Source: Stratiolaelaps scimitus
Taxonomy: Eukaryota; Arthropoda; Arachnida; Mesostigmata; Laelapidae
Length of the DNA stretch: 64,000 nt
NCBI GenBank assembly: GCA_019614645.1
Contig: JABWDB010000004.1
Span: 16,120,001-16,184,000, forward strand
Reading direction: 5' to 3'
Below the pieces are notes generated by a model. That model saw nothing but the letters and a program-made list of their open reading frames with translations. It had not been told where the DNA came from and made no database searches. Numbering within the stretch: position 1 is the stretch's first letter; each line of letters opens with the position of its first letter. This document shows positions 11,972 to 26,254 of the stretch, piece by piece. The position numbers and the translations under genes were made by a program.

Positions 11972-13796
11972 ATTTTCAGCGTTTTCGTCTTCTGTATATT
12001 GTTCTTCATATTCATTGTCATCTTTATCGATACTTCTGTTATCACGTCATCATTATGAATAGCTTCATTATTATTATTTTTATTATCAGCATTTATTTTC
12101 TCGTCTCTTCTTTACTGTTATTACTACGTTCACGTATGTTTATGAAGTCATCATTGCTGTCACTATGCGTATTACTTAATTCATATATCTTTATATACTT
12201 ACGGAGCGTCAAGGTATCATCAAATTGTTAAGGTTTCTTGGTGTCGGTGTCACAATGATACGCAATATCCCGCATAAGGTTGTTGCATTAACCATTTGGA
12301 AGGTTGGCCTACATTCTTACACACCTTTAGCTACGCCATCTTTGCTTGACTTGCTAGTCTTGGGTACATTATATAGTGGCAGCTATACACAAGTGGTGGA
12401 GAAGTGAATGCAATGAGTCGGGTGGTGAGTCTTTTTTCGAATGAATGAGTGTCGGAGGAGGAGGAGGAGCATTTATGAACGGATAAATATATATAAATTT
12501 GATGATGAGGCGAACAAAAATAGGCGCAATCAAAGTAGCAGAAAAAGCGGTTGCTTTACGTTCGGGCGAAGGGTACACCGAAACATCTCACGGTGCCCGA
12601 GAGAGAGAGGGTTGCGGATTACGGGTTCATGTACAAAGGGGACTTCTTATCGTAAACGGATGTTCGGGATCTTTACTTTTCTTGGAGAAAAAGAATGCCG
12701 TATAGACTTAGCGACGCCACGTGATCGATGGTTTCAAATACTCAGACCTGTTATCTATATATTTTGTTTATGCGGTTTTAACAAGAGAAAGCGAGAGAGA
12801 GAGAGAGAGAGCGGAGTGTATTGGATGAGTGAAATTTCCACAAATAATGTTTTCATTTTACTTTGATCTCGGGACGAACGCGGACAATGGCTGTTGACAG
12901 CAAGCTCTCTTGGAAAACTAAGGCCTGGCGACACAATTTACGATCGACTCTTGCTGTCATTAACTCAGTGTGGGGCAGACAATATAGTGAGATAGACATG
13001 TCAGACATTGAGAATGGTAGCTTACAGGGAGTGTAATATGGAAGAATGTATACCCCACAGTTAGAATTCATACAATTTTGTGGCGGGCTTGAGTTTATTG
13101 CAGCTTCATTTAAAAATGTGATAGAGTGCTTTGTTAATCGTAGGCCGTGGCTATCGGCTGGTCCTCGAAAAGTAAATGAACTCTAGCGTCCATTGACCTG
13201 CGTGGCAATTTAGACTTATAAAACAATGATATTACAGTATGTGTATCGAATATTTCTACATGAAATATATAATTGTAACAATTTTAGCAATAAACACATC
13301 AGCTGGCTATACATGCGAATCACATGCAATTACACTATGCACTAATTACGGACCAATAACAAAGTACAGATGTTAGAGAGGTGTCAACAACGGAAATGAA
13401 AAGAAAAACGACATTTCGGAGTTTTTCTCTTGGAAATCTCATCCCGAAGCAAACTATTGAAAATAATCGTCATTTGTAACGACCTTCATAGTGAATCAGA
13501 TATCATCCTCCTTCGAGTGATCCATTTTTGGTCCAGAGATCCCCGCTTCTGTTTCTCGTGCCGGAGAAGATGGTCGATTCCAAGCGCCTTTCTAAACATT
13601 GCATCTACCAGACAACCAGATCGTCTGCCAACTATGCGAGGTGTCACCTCGCTCGTAGAACGAGTTGAAGATTCCGTGGTTTTGTGGTTTAAGTCCCGTC
13701 TAAGTATCTGAGAGTCTAATGAAAAACGAAGGCTGTCCTTCTAAAAGCGATCATAACATTAGTGAAATATTAGACGGTCTATTGTTGTCAGACGTA

Positions 13797-13823
13797 TACA
13801 CACACACACACACGCACACACAC
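13797..13823. repeat. (CA)n microsatellite
   Basis: CA dinucleotides with one CG interruption. Confidence 0.95.
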
Positions 13824-14507
13824 GCCGCTAAACAGAGAAGATCATTTGGATACTCGCTCACTTGAGAAGTCCGCATAGATCCAGTCCGTGTGATATAGTC
13901 TTCATAGACAGAGAGATACAGCGCACTGGTGGCAGTTGACAGAGCCAGGACATCCAACACAACGCCTATCGTTCTGACCCGCACATTGTATCTTGTATTT
14001 GCACTGCCGAGGCATCCTCTGGCAGCGGTGATCTTTTCATGTGATAAACTCGTAGAGAAATGATTGAGAAGGGTGACACCATATCGGGTGTAGAGTAGGC
14101 TGGAATGTCGTGGGGCGAATCGTTGAAGACGGCGAGAGTCACCATCCATAATAATATTGTATTAACGCAGTGAACTAAGAGTGGTGGAAAATCGGCATGA
14201 ACAACAGCACCAACATCAACAACAGCAGCAGCAGCAGCCGAAGCAACGCACGCCGATTCGCAATCCGGGGCCACGACAATGCGCCGATAAGGACCAAGTG
14301 CAGAAAAGGAGCACAGCGGAATACAGCAGGTGATGATGGTATCGTTGGCTTGCCGATGTCGACAATGCCCACAACGCGAATGGCTATCAATGTATTGTAT
14401 ATAGTCAACGGGAGCAAGAGAGAGAGAGAGATGTCACCATGCTGACGCCGTAGAGACCGTGCCGAAGTCGTCTATCAAACCAAAGATTCTATGTCTCGGC
14501 TGACCAT

Positions 14508-14538
<31 letters not shown>

Positions 14539-17500
14539 CTGTACACAAGGTATATGAATGGGTTCAATGAGTTATCGGAGGTCAAAGAATGACGGATTGA
14601 CGAAATGATGTCCCTTGATGGGCAAATTCGTAGGAGTTATACATGCTTTCGTCGAGGGCCGCAGTTGTCGAAGACCGGCAAAATCGATGGATGCCTACAG
14701 ACCTTAGTAGTACTTGCTGATGTGGAGAATCATGTGTGAGTTTATCGCTTTAGAGCCATTATTCTATGGGGCGAAGGGCAGCACATCGTTGGACCAGGTG
14801 CGGAAATCGGCGTCTGAATACAAACGCGATTCGACCGTCAGTGGAAGACCTGAACGAAATACAATAAAACACTTTGTGCTTTGAATACATTTTGAAATTA
14901 GAGAAACCTTTTCATTTAGTTGCTTAGCGAGTTTACCTAAACTCACAGACCCCCTCCCCCCTCTCCCTACTTAACAAACGGAATTGGTTCCGGTTGAGAT
15001 TTCAGCATATCTGCTTCAGCTCACTTCATCACCACCAATTTCTACCTGAGACCCCATATTGTGTTGTGACCAAACAACGTGTCCATCTTGGACAACCAGA
15101 TATCATTACGTCGAAGGATGCGATAGATACCGCCAACGTGTACGCTATATATAGATTTACAAGCACACACTTCACAGAAGTTGCCCCTACGAGTGTTGGA
15201 AGTTTCGCAATAGCAACTCATTGGAAGTCTGTAAGGGACTCCCATCGAATGAATCTAGCAAAAACACAGTGACACAGTTTTTCTCACTTCTTCAAAACTG
15301 TATCGTAACTGCCGTTGCGTCGGTCGGCCCTCGATGCTCATTCCGAGAGCAGCTCTCCTTCGTTGAAGATTGGTCGACGTTGGAATTGGTGTAGACATTC
15401 AAACACGCCAACAAGGGTCTGTGGCCTTTCGAACAACCAGGATTCCACCGCGTAGAATCAAAGTGAAGGAGGTACCCTCCCCGCCTCATCCTTTGTCGGC
15501 TGGCCGGGTAATTGCGTTTCATATTGTTCGCGTTGATGCTGCAGTTCAACTACCTGCTCGACCCAGCGGGTAAGAGTCATTTTTAGCCACTGATATACTC
15601 GGATGTCTGCCACTCGGCCTTTCTCTCTGTCGCCACATCGGTCTGTATCTCGCAATCCTTCTCTACAGTCCTTCGCTCGTAGACATCGCAGGACATTCCC
15701 CAGGGGAACGCTCGCCAATCCCTGCCCTTCTGTGGATACTAGGTATATGTTTGACGTTAGCTTGTCCTGTGGACACTGTAGATAGTCATTTTCTGTGATT
15801 GACTCCCATTCCGAGCGCCATTACCCCCTTGCATCCCCCTAAAAAGTCCACCAGCCAAACTGCCACCTTCATATTACGCTGTATTTTCCAGTCTCACGGT
15901 CGTTCACTGGATCTAGGCCAAATAAAGGAAAACGAGATTGTCGAGCACGGCTTATATGATAACAGAAGGTCAAAGGCTCAAGTCAAATCTCAGTCGGACG
16001 GCACCTCGAGGCACCGCAAGCAGTCTTACTAAATCAGCACGTCGTTCGCACCGTCGCGGACGTTATAGTCGTTAACGACGACTCGAGAATTGAAAATCGC
16101 CCCATGACATTATCATTTCATCACCCCAATTTCGAAACCTCTCAGCCCCGCCCGCGGGGGAACAAGATTAGTGCGGGTAAAAAGTCCCCCCTCCGCCATC
16201 TATTCTTCCCAAGGCTCAGCCATTTATCGCCTAGTCAGTATGTGAATGTCGGCCGCTGAATTGCACCTGCAACAATGTATTTCAAACGGAAGCATTCGTT
16301 TGGGTTTATTCATCGCTACTGCTCTATTCGAACCCTCCCCCTCGGGCTTGCTGATCGAGTCGTACAGCTAGAATGTGTTATAACCATAGGTCATAACCTT
16401 GACACGTGCTGCACACCGATCAACGAAGCTTGGACCATATACTATTACTAAATAGTCGTGATAGTTCCACCAATCCTTCACGTGAACATATATATATATA
16501 TGTGTGTGTATATGATGAGCTGATGTTTAAAATGCAAAAGCATTTACTATTTGTTGCTCATACTACACACGTTCTGGATCCGTCTCCTCTCTCTCTCTGC
16601 CTGTCTCGCCCTATTTATTGCTCGAGTATCTAATGTCTTTCGATATCGTATCCGTCTGTTTGCTGGTGATGGTGGTGGTGTTGTTGTTCAGCTGCGGCTT
16701 TGTGAAGCCGTTCGCCGATTCTGCGGCTGCGGTAACCTGCTCACTGACGCATACTAAATAATCTCAAGTATTTGTAGTAATAACAGCGTATTAGCCTTTT
16801 CCGATCTATTTATAGCAGTTCCTGCCGCAGAATACGACAGCCATGGGATGCTCATAGCTCCGGGTGATTTTATTCGTTAAGTGCCGGGCGATCTATCGCC
16901 ATCTCGTGGTCACTGCCGCTGTTTGTTGAAGATGTGGTCAATGGGGGGGCGGCGGCGGCGGACGATCTGGCCGTCGTCTCGACGATATACGAGATGACGC
17001 GTCCTAATATTTAGCTGTAGTATCCTGCTATAAATATCGCGTTCTATCGGTCGGTAGTCGAATCTATCTTTCGATCGGGCGCACACACACCACACCACTT
17101 CAGCTCAGTGTGCTTTAATGTGATTGCCGAGTGATCGGGAGAAAGATCGAGCCATCGGCCTGCGTTCTCTCTATTTGTTTGTTTACTTTATGCACTACGC
17201 CCAGGCCAATCCAATGTCGTGTGCGTATGATGCGCTATCGGATGGCTGTCGGCAGTTGCTTTGTAGTCTGCCAATGATACAGAAACTTTGTCGATGTGTG
17301 TGTGTGTGTGTGTGAACCGAGCGAATATATCGTCGCAGAGTGCAGCAGCGCTTCTTTAATGAATTACGCAGACGGGAGACGCGCCGCGAGGGAGGGTGTT
17401 CTACCGGGGAGCTTTACGTGGCGACAAGGATAACACCAGCATAAGGAAGAGGGAACTAGCTGAATGTGTAATAATAATAATATGTAGAAGCGATGCGGCG

Positions 17501-17989
17501 ATGTCGAGCCATCTCGGAGAAACACGAAAGCGTGCCGTACCTGTTTGGACGTCAAACGTTCAAACAAATATTCTAGACGAAATAATATGATGAGATATAG
17601 GGCTCGATTGACGATGTATATTCGGATGTTCCAGCATCAGCGGCACATGACGTAATATCTTCGCTAGCCACAGTGTGAGCAGCAGGCGACCATGTAAAAT
17701 CAATTGGGTTCATTCATCATCATTCTACGAGGAGATACGGCATGAGTGGCTGGTGGTGTCACTATTTCTATTCAATCTCTCAGAAACGGGTCTCTTTCTC
17801 TATGAGACATTTCCTACAGCTTAGCAATGGAGCGGTATTCAGCGTGTGTGTGCATAGAACGAACCGGATCATTTTCACGTTTTCTGCTCATGATTATTAT
17901 TATTATTATTAATATGATTATTATTGTCGTCATCAATATATTATAATGTCTTTATATTACGACACGTTCCACCATGTCATCAATCATGA

Positions 17990-18032
17990 GATATATATAT
18001 ATATATCTATATATGTATATGTGTATATATAT
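17990..18032. repeat. (TA)n microsatellite with interruptions
   Basis: Alternating AT interrupted by CT, GT and GTG. Confidence 0.95.
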
Positions 18033-20047
18033 GAATTCTGCTGAGTATATTTAGGATCGTTATTGTTGTCAAGATGTTTCAATCAAATGCTATCATACAA
18101 AATCACCCACGCTCACACACACAAGCATATAGAACATACTTGACCGTGGACAGATTCGACAGCATGTCTGCTTGCAGTGTGATAGCAGGAACACAATGTC
18201 TCAACGAAGGACACGGTCGCGAGCACTCCTTATTTCACAGATACACCACACAGATATTCTCCCTGTCTGACACTGCAGCCATATCTAGCCTTCAAAGGCT
18301 AATCTAGAGGCTTCTTTGCGCCTCCCTTGCTGCCTACGTCTTCGTTCGCTCGCTGAAGGATTATTGTACATACACACGCGTAGGTCTATGTCCAGCGCAT
18401 CCTTTTGTCAATTCAGAACGGATTACGCCACAGTCCCTTTTCTGTTTGTGTATATATTCTTGTGTGTCTCTGTGTGCCGAGTCTGGGATGTTAGTACATA
18501 AACATGTGACTGTGTGTGTGTTCCTCGGTGTACCTCGGTGTTGGAGGACATGTCAAAATGTGGCTGGTTTTTCTGGCCTCGTATAGTGTATGGATTTGGT
18601 CCCCATCCTCCGGGCCTATAGACGTATAGAGTCTGGCGCATTGGCGGTGACTGTCACATGTTCGGTACGAGGGTAAATATGTTGGGCGCACCCCAAGAAA
18701 GAAACGCCCCATGCCAGGCCCGAACACAAAGGACCACAAGATCAGCAGAAGGGCCACCTTAGCCGAGCAGCGTGAAGCCGTCGCTTGGCGACACCGCCAC
18801 CATACGCATACTATTTCGCTGCTGAGCGGAGATCACTCTACGCTCAGCTTCTGCATCTCGCTTGACACCGGCACTGGCTCGGGCCGGCCGCTAAACCGCT
18901 ACCGGTAATGCAATGCATTCAAATAGGGCTTAACAATTGTGGTCGCCGCCGACTGCATGCGTACAGCTTCGTACAGCATAGGCAGCCAGGATACGAGAAC
19001 AACGCGTCCCGACTCGACAGACTATGGCGCATCACTTCATAATGAGCACACAAGCAAGTCTTTCGAATCCGCCACCGGCAATACAATCACGCGGCCATCA
19101 GAGTCGCGCAACGCTTAAAAGCACAATCACCCTCATGCGACAGGAGAAATTTGCAGATATTTCAAGAGCTATTGTTTCTGTTGTTGGTTCTCATCATTGA
19201 TCCGTTCGGTCAGCTCGTAGTGCAAATATCCCCGTCAAACATTCGCTCCAAGATCATTTTTCATGGATCAGGGCCAGCATGCTCTTTTCGATTCTCTTCT
19301 GTTAACATCGTCACCAGCATTGGGCAAGCAAATGCTGTGAGGCCGGGCACGGCGAACGAACAAACTGCTATATACAGCTATTGCCTTTGCGCGAAACCAC
19401 GCATCAGGAAATAGGTAGGAAGCCGAGAAGTTCGGATTTCGGCGTCAGAAATAAACTGTCCGATATACATACTATGGCTACTGTCGATATACCCATATAA
19501 GACCAATATGTTATTGTTATAGGAATATTTATTATTATTATTATTATTTATAATTATTCTTAATAGTCCGCCCACGTTGTGTACGTGTGTCACAGATCGC
19601 TATTCAACATGATCATTTTCTTCATCAGTATTAATTGATGAGACACATCAATTTCTTCTTATTCTTCTTCTGCCTATTCTTCATTTCATCCAAGATCAGA
19701 TTCACACATACACACACCGTCTTACATCCATATTCGCACTAATTACACCAGACACAGCAACACATTCAGTTACATACATCAATGTGAGTTGAGTCACTCA
19801 CAGCACACATACAGATTACTCTACAGAATACACAGTTCACAGAGTAACTAATGTCATCTGAACATATATATTTATATATTCATTCATCGATCCTTGGGAA
19901 CGAGTGCGCTATTGCACTGGCTTTTCGGTTCTCGTACCTCTTTCATTGCTACTGCCGCTTCATATCGCCTTCACGCTTCTACGCGAAGACCTGTATCGAA
20001 ATATGTCTGGGTCTATTTGTGTGTTTTGGGGTTGACAAATGCTGTAG

Positions 20048-20100
20048 TTTGTTGTTGTTGTTCTTGTTGTTTTTGTTGTTGTGGTTGTTGATGTTGTTTT
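20048..20100. repeat. Imperfect (GTT)n tract
   Basis: GTT triplets with TTC, TTT, GTG and GAT interruptions over about 50 bases. Confidence 0.9.
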
Positions 20101-23100
20101 TATCATCATCGTCGTCGCCTTCCTTACTATGTTTGATGTAGTATCGGGTTGCCGCTATCTCATTAATTCTCTTTCGTATAAATGTTATAATGGTGACTAA
20201 TGTTGTTGTTGTTGTGGTTGTCCTTGTACTCGTTGTACAAAAGCGTAGTAATCAACATAATAATCGTGCACTTGTTGTAGGAACAACGGACCAGCAGCAG
20301 GAAACATCCATTCATTCACTCATTCATTGTTGTTATTGATGTTGTTTAGCATTATAATATAATAGGTGTTATTAGTAGTAGTATTATTATTAGTGCTTGT
20401 TGTTATGTTTGCTCAATCAAGTGGTGATCTATTAAAATACTTATATAGAGGCATGCTCTCATTTCATATGATTGTGTGTCTTAAAATATACAATAATTGG
20501 AGAACAGCAGTTGGGAACAGTGTGTGAGGCCGAGGCCGTCATGGTCCCGAGGGAGGCGATGCAGTTACCTGTTTCGCCTCACAGCGCGGGAAATGCGCTG
20601 CAGAAGAAGGAGGTATGCTGCGCACTTATCCCCGATGGCGCGGATCAGCCTGTGGTAGGCTTCTCCGAGGAAATTAGCTTGTTTCTTGTTTTTGTGATTG
20701 TGTATGTGATTATTGTTTTGGTACATGGGTACCTACGATGTTCCATAGGAGATCATCATTATTATTAGTATCATTATCATCATCACTACAGCAGCAGTAG
20801 TAGTAGTAGGACAACTGGTCGTGGTAGTTTACTACCGAGCTTTGCTTCATCGGCCCCTTCAGGTAGGGCTCTCTCTCTCTCTCTCTCTCTCTATGCAGTG
20901 CTTCCTTGTCCAATCCGGGAGTCGCGGATGTCGTATGTCTGTCTGCGTGTGGCAACAAACCACGTTCAGTTGCGCAGTAGTTTCAACGTGTTTAAACTCG
21001 CTCTCTCTCTTTCACACTCTCGGTCTCCCGTTCACTATCTCCCGTGTTCAAATTCTGCCATCGCTGTTTCCACAGAGATGTCCCTCGGGCGCCTTTGATC
21101 TTTTCGCTTAAGTTTGGCGACCCCATCCCTTTCGTTGCCTTTCTATTGACGCACATCATCTTATGGACATCACGAGGCCATTACTGCGTCAGCTCATTTC
21201 ACTGACGTAAGCTCGCGGGGAAATTGTTTTATCCTTCTATGATTATCTGTCGCGGTACAGATTTGTGGGCACAGCCAGCGTTGCTGACTCAACGACATGT
21301 GTTCCGCACCGCGTCGCCTCGAGCCAGGCGGCAGGCCGACATTAAAAGGCGGTCCGGGATAAATCTTGCTCTGATACCACGCCATCCATATGTTAAGCTT
21401 CCGCTGGTGCTGTTTTGCGTCTGGTCTACGCATTTTCCGAGTCGAAGGGGAATCCTTTAAGTTGTCTTTAGAGGAGGCGGCTAGGGCCGGAGTGGGCGAA
21501 CTTGAAGCTTGCTAAAGTTCGAGTTCTGGAAGGTACACTTGCGTAGACTATTTTCCAGCAAGTCTGCTATACACGCTCTGTCCATCCGACCAATAGATGC
21601 GTTGGCGGCGATGCTTTCTTCTTCAGGGACTTTGTGCATGTGTCTCCACACAGGTCTTTGTGTGCATACAGGCAACAAATATATATTACAGTGGTTTGAA
21701 CCAGAGGGAGGATAGGGTCAAACGCGTGGTGTTGGCAAAAAATTGTTTCTGCAAGTGGTCGTTACTTAAATTATCCATAATTTTTGACACAGGCTGACGG
21801 GGACACTTCGTTTACACATGGACATGAAAAACATTAGGACGCACTTACAGTCTACGCTTCTTCGCTGAAAATCCCATTCCAGCTTGAGCGGCCGATAACG
21901 TGCATGTCATTAGGGATGCTGCGCCATCTCGATCGCAATCGCAATAACCTCCAACGGTGAGTTTGAGAGACGGTGTTTGTTACATGTGCTTACCGAGGTG
22001 ACTAAAGAAGGCTTGGCTTCTGGTGGGTCTCAGCGAGCTGCCAAACTGCAATTTGCTTTACGGTACGCCCCGCTGCTCCGCAGGCCCGATGCAGGCGTCT
22101 ATGAATCTTGCTTCCGCCTGATTAGTTGTAGTACCTTATAGGTCATAATCGCCGCACAATGTGACCAGTGCTTTGATCAAGGATAGGCCCGGCCACCGAT
22201 AGATTGTAATGTTGGGACAGGCACAGTGGGCGTCTCAGCGGGATCCGTAGGTGCGGCTTGTCTAAGTCAAGCTGAACGCGCGGCCCTTCGATCTGTGTGG
22301 CTGCCTAGCCCGGGCCTTGCCTTGCCGCTGGCTGCTGCTGTTACGAAGGGCCATGCCGTTGCGGGCTACATCGAACGCTGGGTAACACTGAGTCGTCTCA
22401 CCCCACACTGAGTATTTGAGGGGTCCTCGGTCGGTCGGCTGGCCGTCAAACGTTGCATGGTGAGAACGAACAACTCGGATAGTTAACCCACTCGAGGAAG
22501 CAAATTTGTCTCATACTTAATACGTGCTACCACGAAGAGAAAACAACTCGCTGCCTGCTTAGCGTACCTGGTCCACACACCGCAGAAGGATGGAACTTGG
22601 ATTGAACTTACGTGGGGTGCGTCACCTGTTCAACTTCGACTGCACTGACCAAACGTTTATGAAATATGTGTCGTTTGCACAGACATGGGACAAATCTATA
22701 AACATAAACAAACTCAGACACACGCACACACACAGAAAGTTTGAAAAGTCAATGTTTCCACTTAATACGGCATAAAATTAATTGGTGATTATGACCTTCG
22801 ATCATCATAACGATGAGGATAAATATTTAATGATGATCAGAGGAAAATAACGAATAACCTATTTGATAGTTAAACGGCTGCCATAGTCAATTAGTTAAAT
22901 CTGTTTGTTGACGGGTCAACAAAAAATGAGTTTCTTCAGCCGCGAGACGCACTACACCCTATATCTTATGGCTAGTTTTTTGTCCCTGTAAACCTCCGGA
23001 TCATCCATTCAACAAACACAGACAGTTCGCCACACATTGTAAGAGGATAGGATAGGCGAAATAAAACAATATTATCTGTCCATAAGGTGCGCCCGTTGGT

Positions 23101-24514
23101 GTGCCACCTAAAGGGGGTTGCGTTGCTGGCTCCCTCAATAATTCGCCCTCCGTCCATTGCAGCAGCGTTTCGCATCACGCGAGCAACAATTGTTGACTGC
23201 GGAATCGAATTGCCATGAATCGAGGTTTTCACCAGATGCGAGCACGGGCGGAGCACTACCGGTCTTCGTAAAACGTTGCAAAACCTCGTCTCTCACTCTA
23301 GGCTAATGTCTCATCATGACACGCATAAATCACAAATGGACAGGGGAATAATGGGGACGGTAGAGCTGAACAGGCCAGCCATCTGATTGCATTGGCCAGA
23401 TAAGATGTATGTCTGTTGGTTTCTCGGTGTTCTCATTGTCCTTTTCCTCTAAATATCATTTCGGTGTCAGCCACGCGTAAAACCCCGTGAGGTACCCTGG
23501 TATGCGTACTGCTTGAAATAGACTAAGTTCATCTTATTCGGGAGAGTTGGCCTAAACGGCTGTCCGTTGTCTCGACGGCCATTCAGATCTATTTGAATTT
23601 GAGGGGAGTCGCAGCGTTGTCATTGATGCCTGCGCCCCCGCAGCATCAGACGACTATCGCCTGATGTATGGATCATAGTACTACAGAGCTGCTTGATAAT
23701 GAGTACAGTGATGTTGGTCTGAAGGGTGACCACTCCGCAGGCTGTCCCTCTCTGGTGTCATATCCACGCCATCGGATGATGATGTTGCTGCTGCTGTTGC
23801 CCGTGATGCTCTATAATGCACCTTCCGAGAAGCGTCGTAATCGAGCGCTGTTCTACTCTCTCTCTCTCTCTCTCTCCAGGAGTCTTTCTAGATCTATTAT
23901 ATATGTGCTGTATGAGCTTGTGTGCCTGTCTCTGGAAGCCTATTGCTCTCGATTCGCAGTCGTGGCAGGAACTACGCTTGCTTTTCTCATTAGCCGGTTA
24001 TTGTCAACTAGGCTCTCAAGGCGCCAACAAACTGTACAGCTGTCGTTACAGAGCGCGCACTAACGAAACAGAACGAATCGACCTGGCCTTTACGCAGCCA
24101 ACCAACTGGCAGGTGAACAAACCATGGGGATTCTGAGACGATAGCGAAAGCTGTATTCATACTATTACGCCATGCTCAGTGCTACTCAGCATCATCTCGG
24201 TCGATGACGGGTCGACGACCAACTACCCGGAGTAAAGGACACCAGCAGCAGCAGCAGCAAAACAGACGCAAACGGAAATCGACGTAGTCGTAGTGGAGCT
24301 TGCCGTTTTTCTTTGTGTACCTCTCTCTTTCTCCCTGGATCTGCGAGGGCCAAAGGCAACGTTCACGGCGGCCAGCCATTCGCTTGTAGTTGTACTTGCC
24401 GTAGCTGTAGTATAAATAAGTAGTGGCGAAGCCTACCACGGAAAGTCAGCTGAGGGTCAGCTATGAGAAAAAATACCGTATTAGTAGTTTTAGTAGTGGT
24501 AGTATCTATGTTGT

Positions 24515-24551
24515 CTTTGTGCTACAGAAACCTAGTATCTGTAGCACAAAG
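24515..24551. repeat. Perfect 14-bp inverted repeat with 9-base loop
   Basis: CTTTGTGCTACAGA at 24515-24528 is exactly complementary to 24538-24551. Part of the right arm recurs about 60 bases downstream: TAGTATCTGTAGCACA is found at 24533-24548 and again at 24602-24617. The surroundings are rich in TAGT repeats, so a replication-slippage origin is possible. Confidence 0.85.
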
Positions 24552-25062
24552 CAGTACCGGGGACGTAAAATGTTGGCGTCAGAGCGTCAGCCCCTTTTTT
24601 TTAGTATCTGTAGCACAGATTAGTTAGTCTGGCTATTATTAGCTAGCTGGCTAGTTAGCGAGTGTTCAGAGAGGCCGGGGTTACTCGCAAACCTGTGTGT
24701 TTTTAGTGGCCAGAGGCGGCCGCTTGCATCCACAGCCAACCGCACATCGTTTCGACCACAATGAATAGCTTTATAACAACACACCGTAGGGGTACACATT
24801 CATGTGAAGCACATGTTAACCCCACCACCCTGCCCCGCCGCCCTAAAGAACCAAGCCAATACTTCCTGTGTTTCTCTCTTGGTTTGGCGTTCCCCTTTGG
24901 CTGCTTTATTTTGTCCTCGAGTGCATTCACTCCGCTGTTACTTTTACTTCCACTCGCCAATTCGGCCATTCCTACTCGCGCTGCGGCCGTCATCGCCACC
25001 GTCACAAACTGAACTGTCAGCTACACTATGATGCGCTGCGCTCGCCACTCGTTAAGTGTGAA

Positions 25063-25090
25063 CGGCGGCGGCGGCGGCGGCGGCGGCGGC
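25063..25090. repeat. (CGG)n trinucleotide tract
   Basis: More than nine tandem CGG units. Confidence 0.95.
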
Positions 25091-25685
25091 GACGATAGCG
25101 GAGTTATTGTTTGCCATACGCTAACAAACAGTTGAAAATGCTGAAAAAATCGACTATCGTCAACCAGCCTTCACAGTGACAATATGAACGAGTCAGCGAC
25201 GACGGCAGGCACACATCGAGCCAGCAGGTCGGCTGTTGTTTCACTCTCGTTCGAACGGCAGCCGCTTTGGTGACGCCACCGGTGGCATGACCGCGACCAG
25301 CGTCGCTACCGCTGAGCTGTGCGTCGGGCCGGCCCTCTTGAAAGATCTCGCAGCTGCGTCAACACTGACCCCGCCTGACGTAGCCGAGCCAACCCTAGGC
25401 AGACGCCTGACCAGATCCGCCAGCATCGACAGCGCGCCGATCCACGAACCGTGAATTGTACTATCGCTATTCAACGTTGCTGCTTTCTGACTCCTGCCCG
25501 GTGCTACTGTAACGGCCACGGGGGCAAGTGGACGGCGGGCGAAAAAGGGGGCGCCATGTCTGCCTGTGGTGGTGGTGGTGGCAGTGGTATCTGTTGAAAG
25601 AAGAAACGCTCTCCTCAAAAAAACGCTTGTGAACGCTTATGAGGGGACGCCGTCCATAGGCCACTGTGGATGACTGTCCATGTTG

Positions 25686-25711
25686 TCGCCGCCGCCGCCG
25701 CCGCCGCCGCC
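25686..25711. repeat. (GCC)n trinucleotide tract
   Basis: About eight tandem CGC/GCC units. Confidence 0.95.
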
Positions 25712-26191
25712 ACTCTCGCCGCCGTCAGCGTGAACTCGATTGTTGTGCTGGGCGCGTCTTCCACTGGCTGTGTTTGTCTGTGTATGTATATGCGTGCGAT
25801 TGTGTCTAGTGGAGTGATTGAGAGATTGCCGTTGAACTCACGAGCACTTCGCCGGCGTCGCACGCCCAAACACAGACGTCTGTTCTGTCAATTCGTAGAT
25901 GTGTATCGCTCGGTCGGTCGGCGACAACGGGGAACTACAATAGTGGTGGTCTACTCGAGCGCATTCACTAGGCCAATCAGCACAATATGATTTATATATA
26001 GCTTGAACTGCCGTGCAGTGGACGATACAAATCAGGAATCGGTGAGGAGGGACGCCGATCACAGATTTTTGCCGGTACTGCTTATTATTGTTGTTGCAAA
26101 TGTCTCCAATGGAGGAGGGACTGCCATCATCGAAAGGGAATTGTTGCTCTAAATGAGTCATGTGTGGTAATGTTCGTACAACGTTGGGACT

Positions 26192-26193
<2 letters not shown>

Positions 26194-26251
<58 letters not shown>
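26194..26251. repeat. (TA)n microsatellite, 58 bp
   Basis: Pure alternating TA, second longest in the window. Confidence 0.97.

Positions 26252-26254
<3 letters not shown>

Larger units (their letters stand above)
8272..13400. other. AT-rich noncoding stretch with many (TA)n tracts
   Basis: (TA)n at 8675-8699, 8962-8980, 9717-9740, 10447-10483, 10890-10925 and 11928-11971; (GA)n at 9397-9412 and 12793-12811. The 174-codon frame at 11707-12231 is Ile/Phe/Tyr-rich because of T-rich DNA and spans a (TA)n tract, so it is not called as a gene. Confidence 0.6.
13401..24700. other. Noncoding stretch with scattered simple repeats
   Basis: (TA)n at 14511-14538 and 17990-18032, (GT)n at 17294-17314, (GTT)n at 20048-20100, (CT)n at 20869-20892 and 23857-23876. 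Open frames up to 132 codons (13751-14149 minus, 23668-24063 plus) run through microsatellites and show no motifs. The minus frame at 22972-23256 has a balanced composition but no start or splice support. Confidence 0.55.

Noticed and set aside
12599..12811. (GA)n tracts considered as gene promoter elements
   Set aside because: No start-site, exon or transcript signal nearby; simple repeats of this kind occur throughout the left part of the window.
22226..22411. Short frame with a globin-like helix A (LSQAERAALRSVW)
   Set aside because: The sequence after the tryptophan does not follow the globin fold, and no splice donor is placed where a globin intron would be; chance resemblance.
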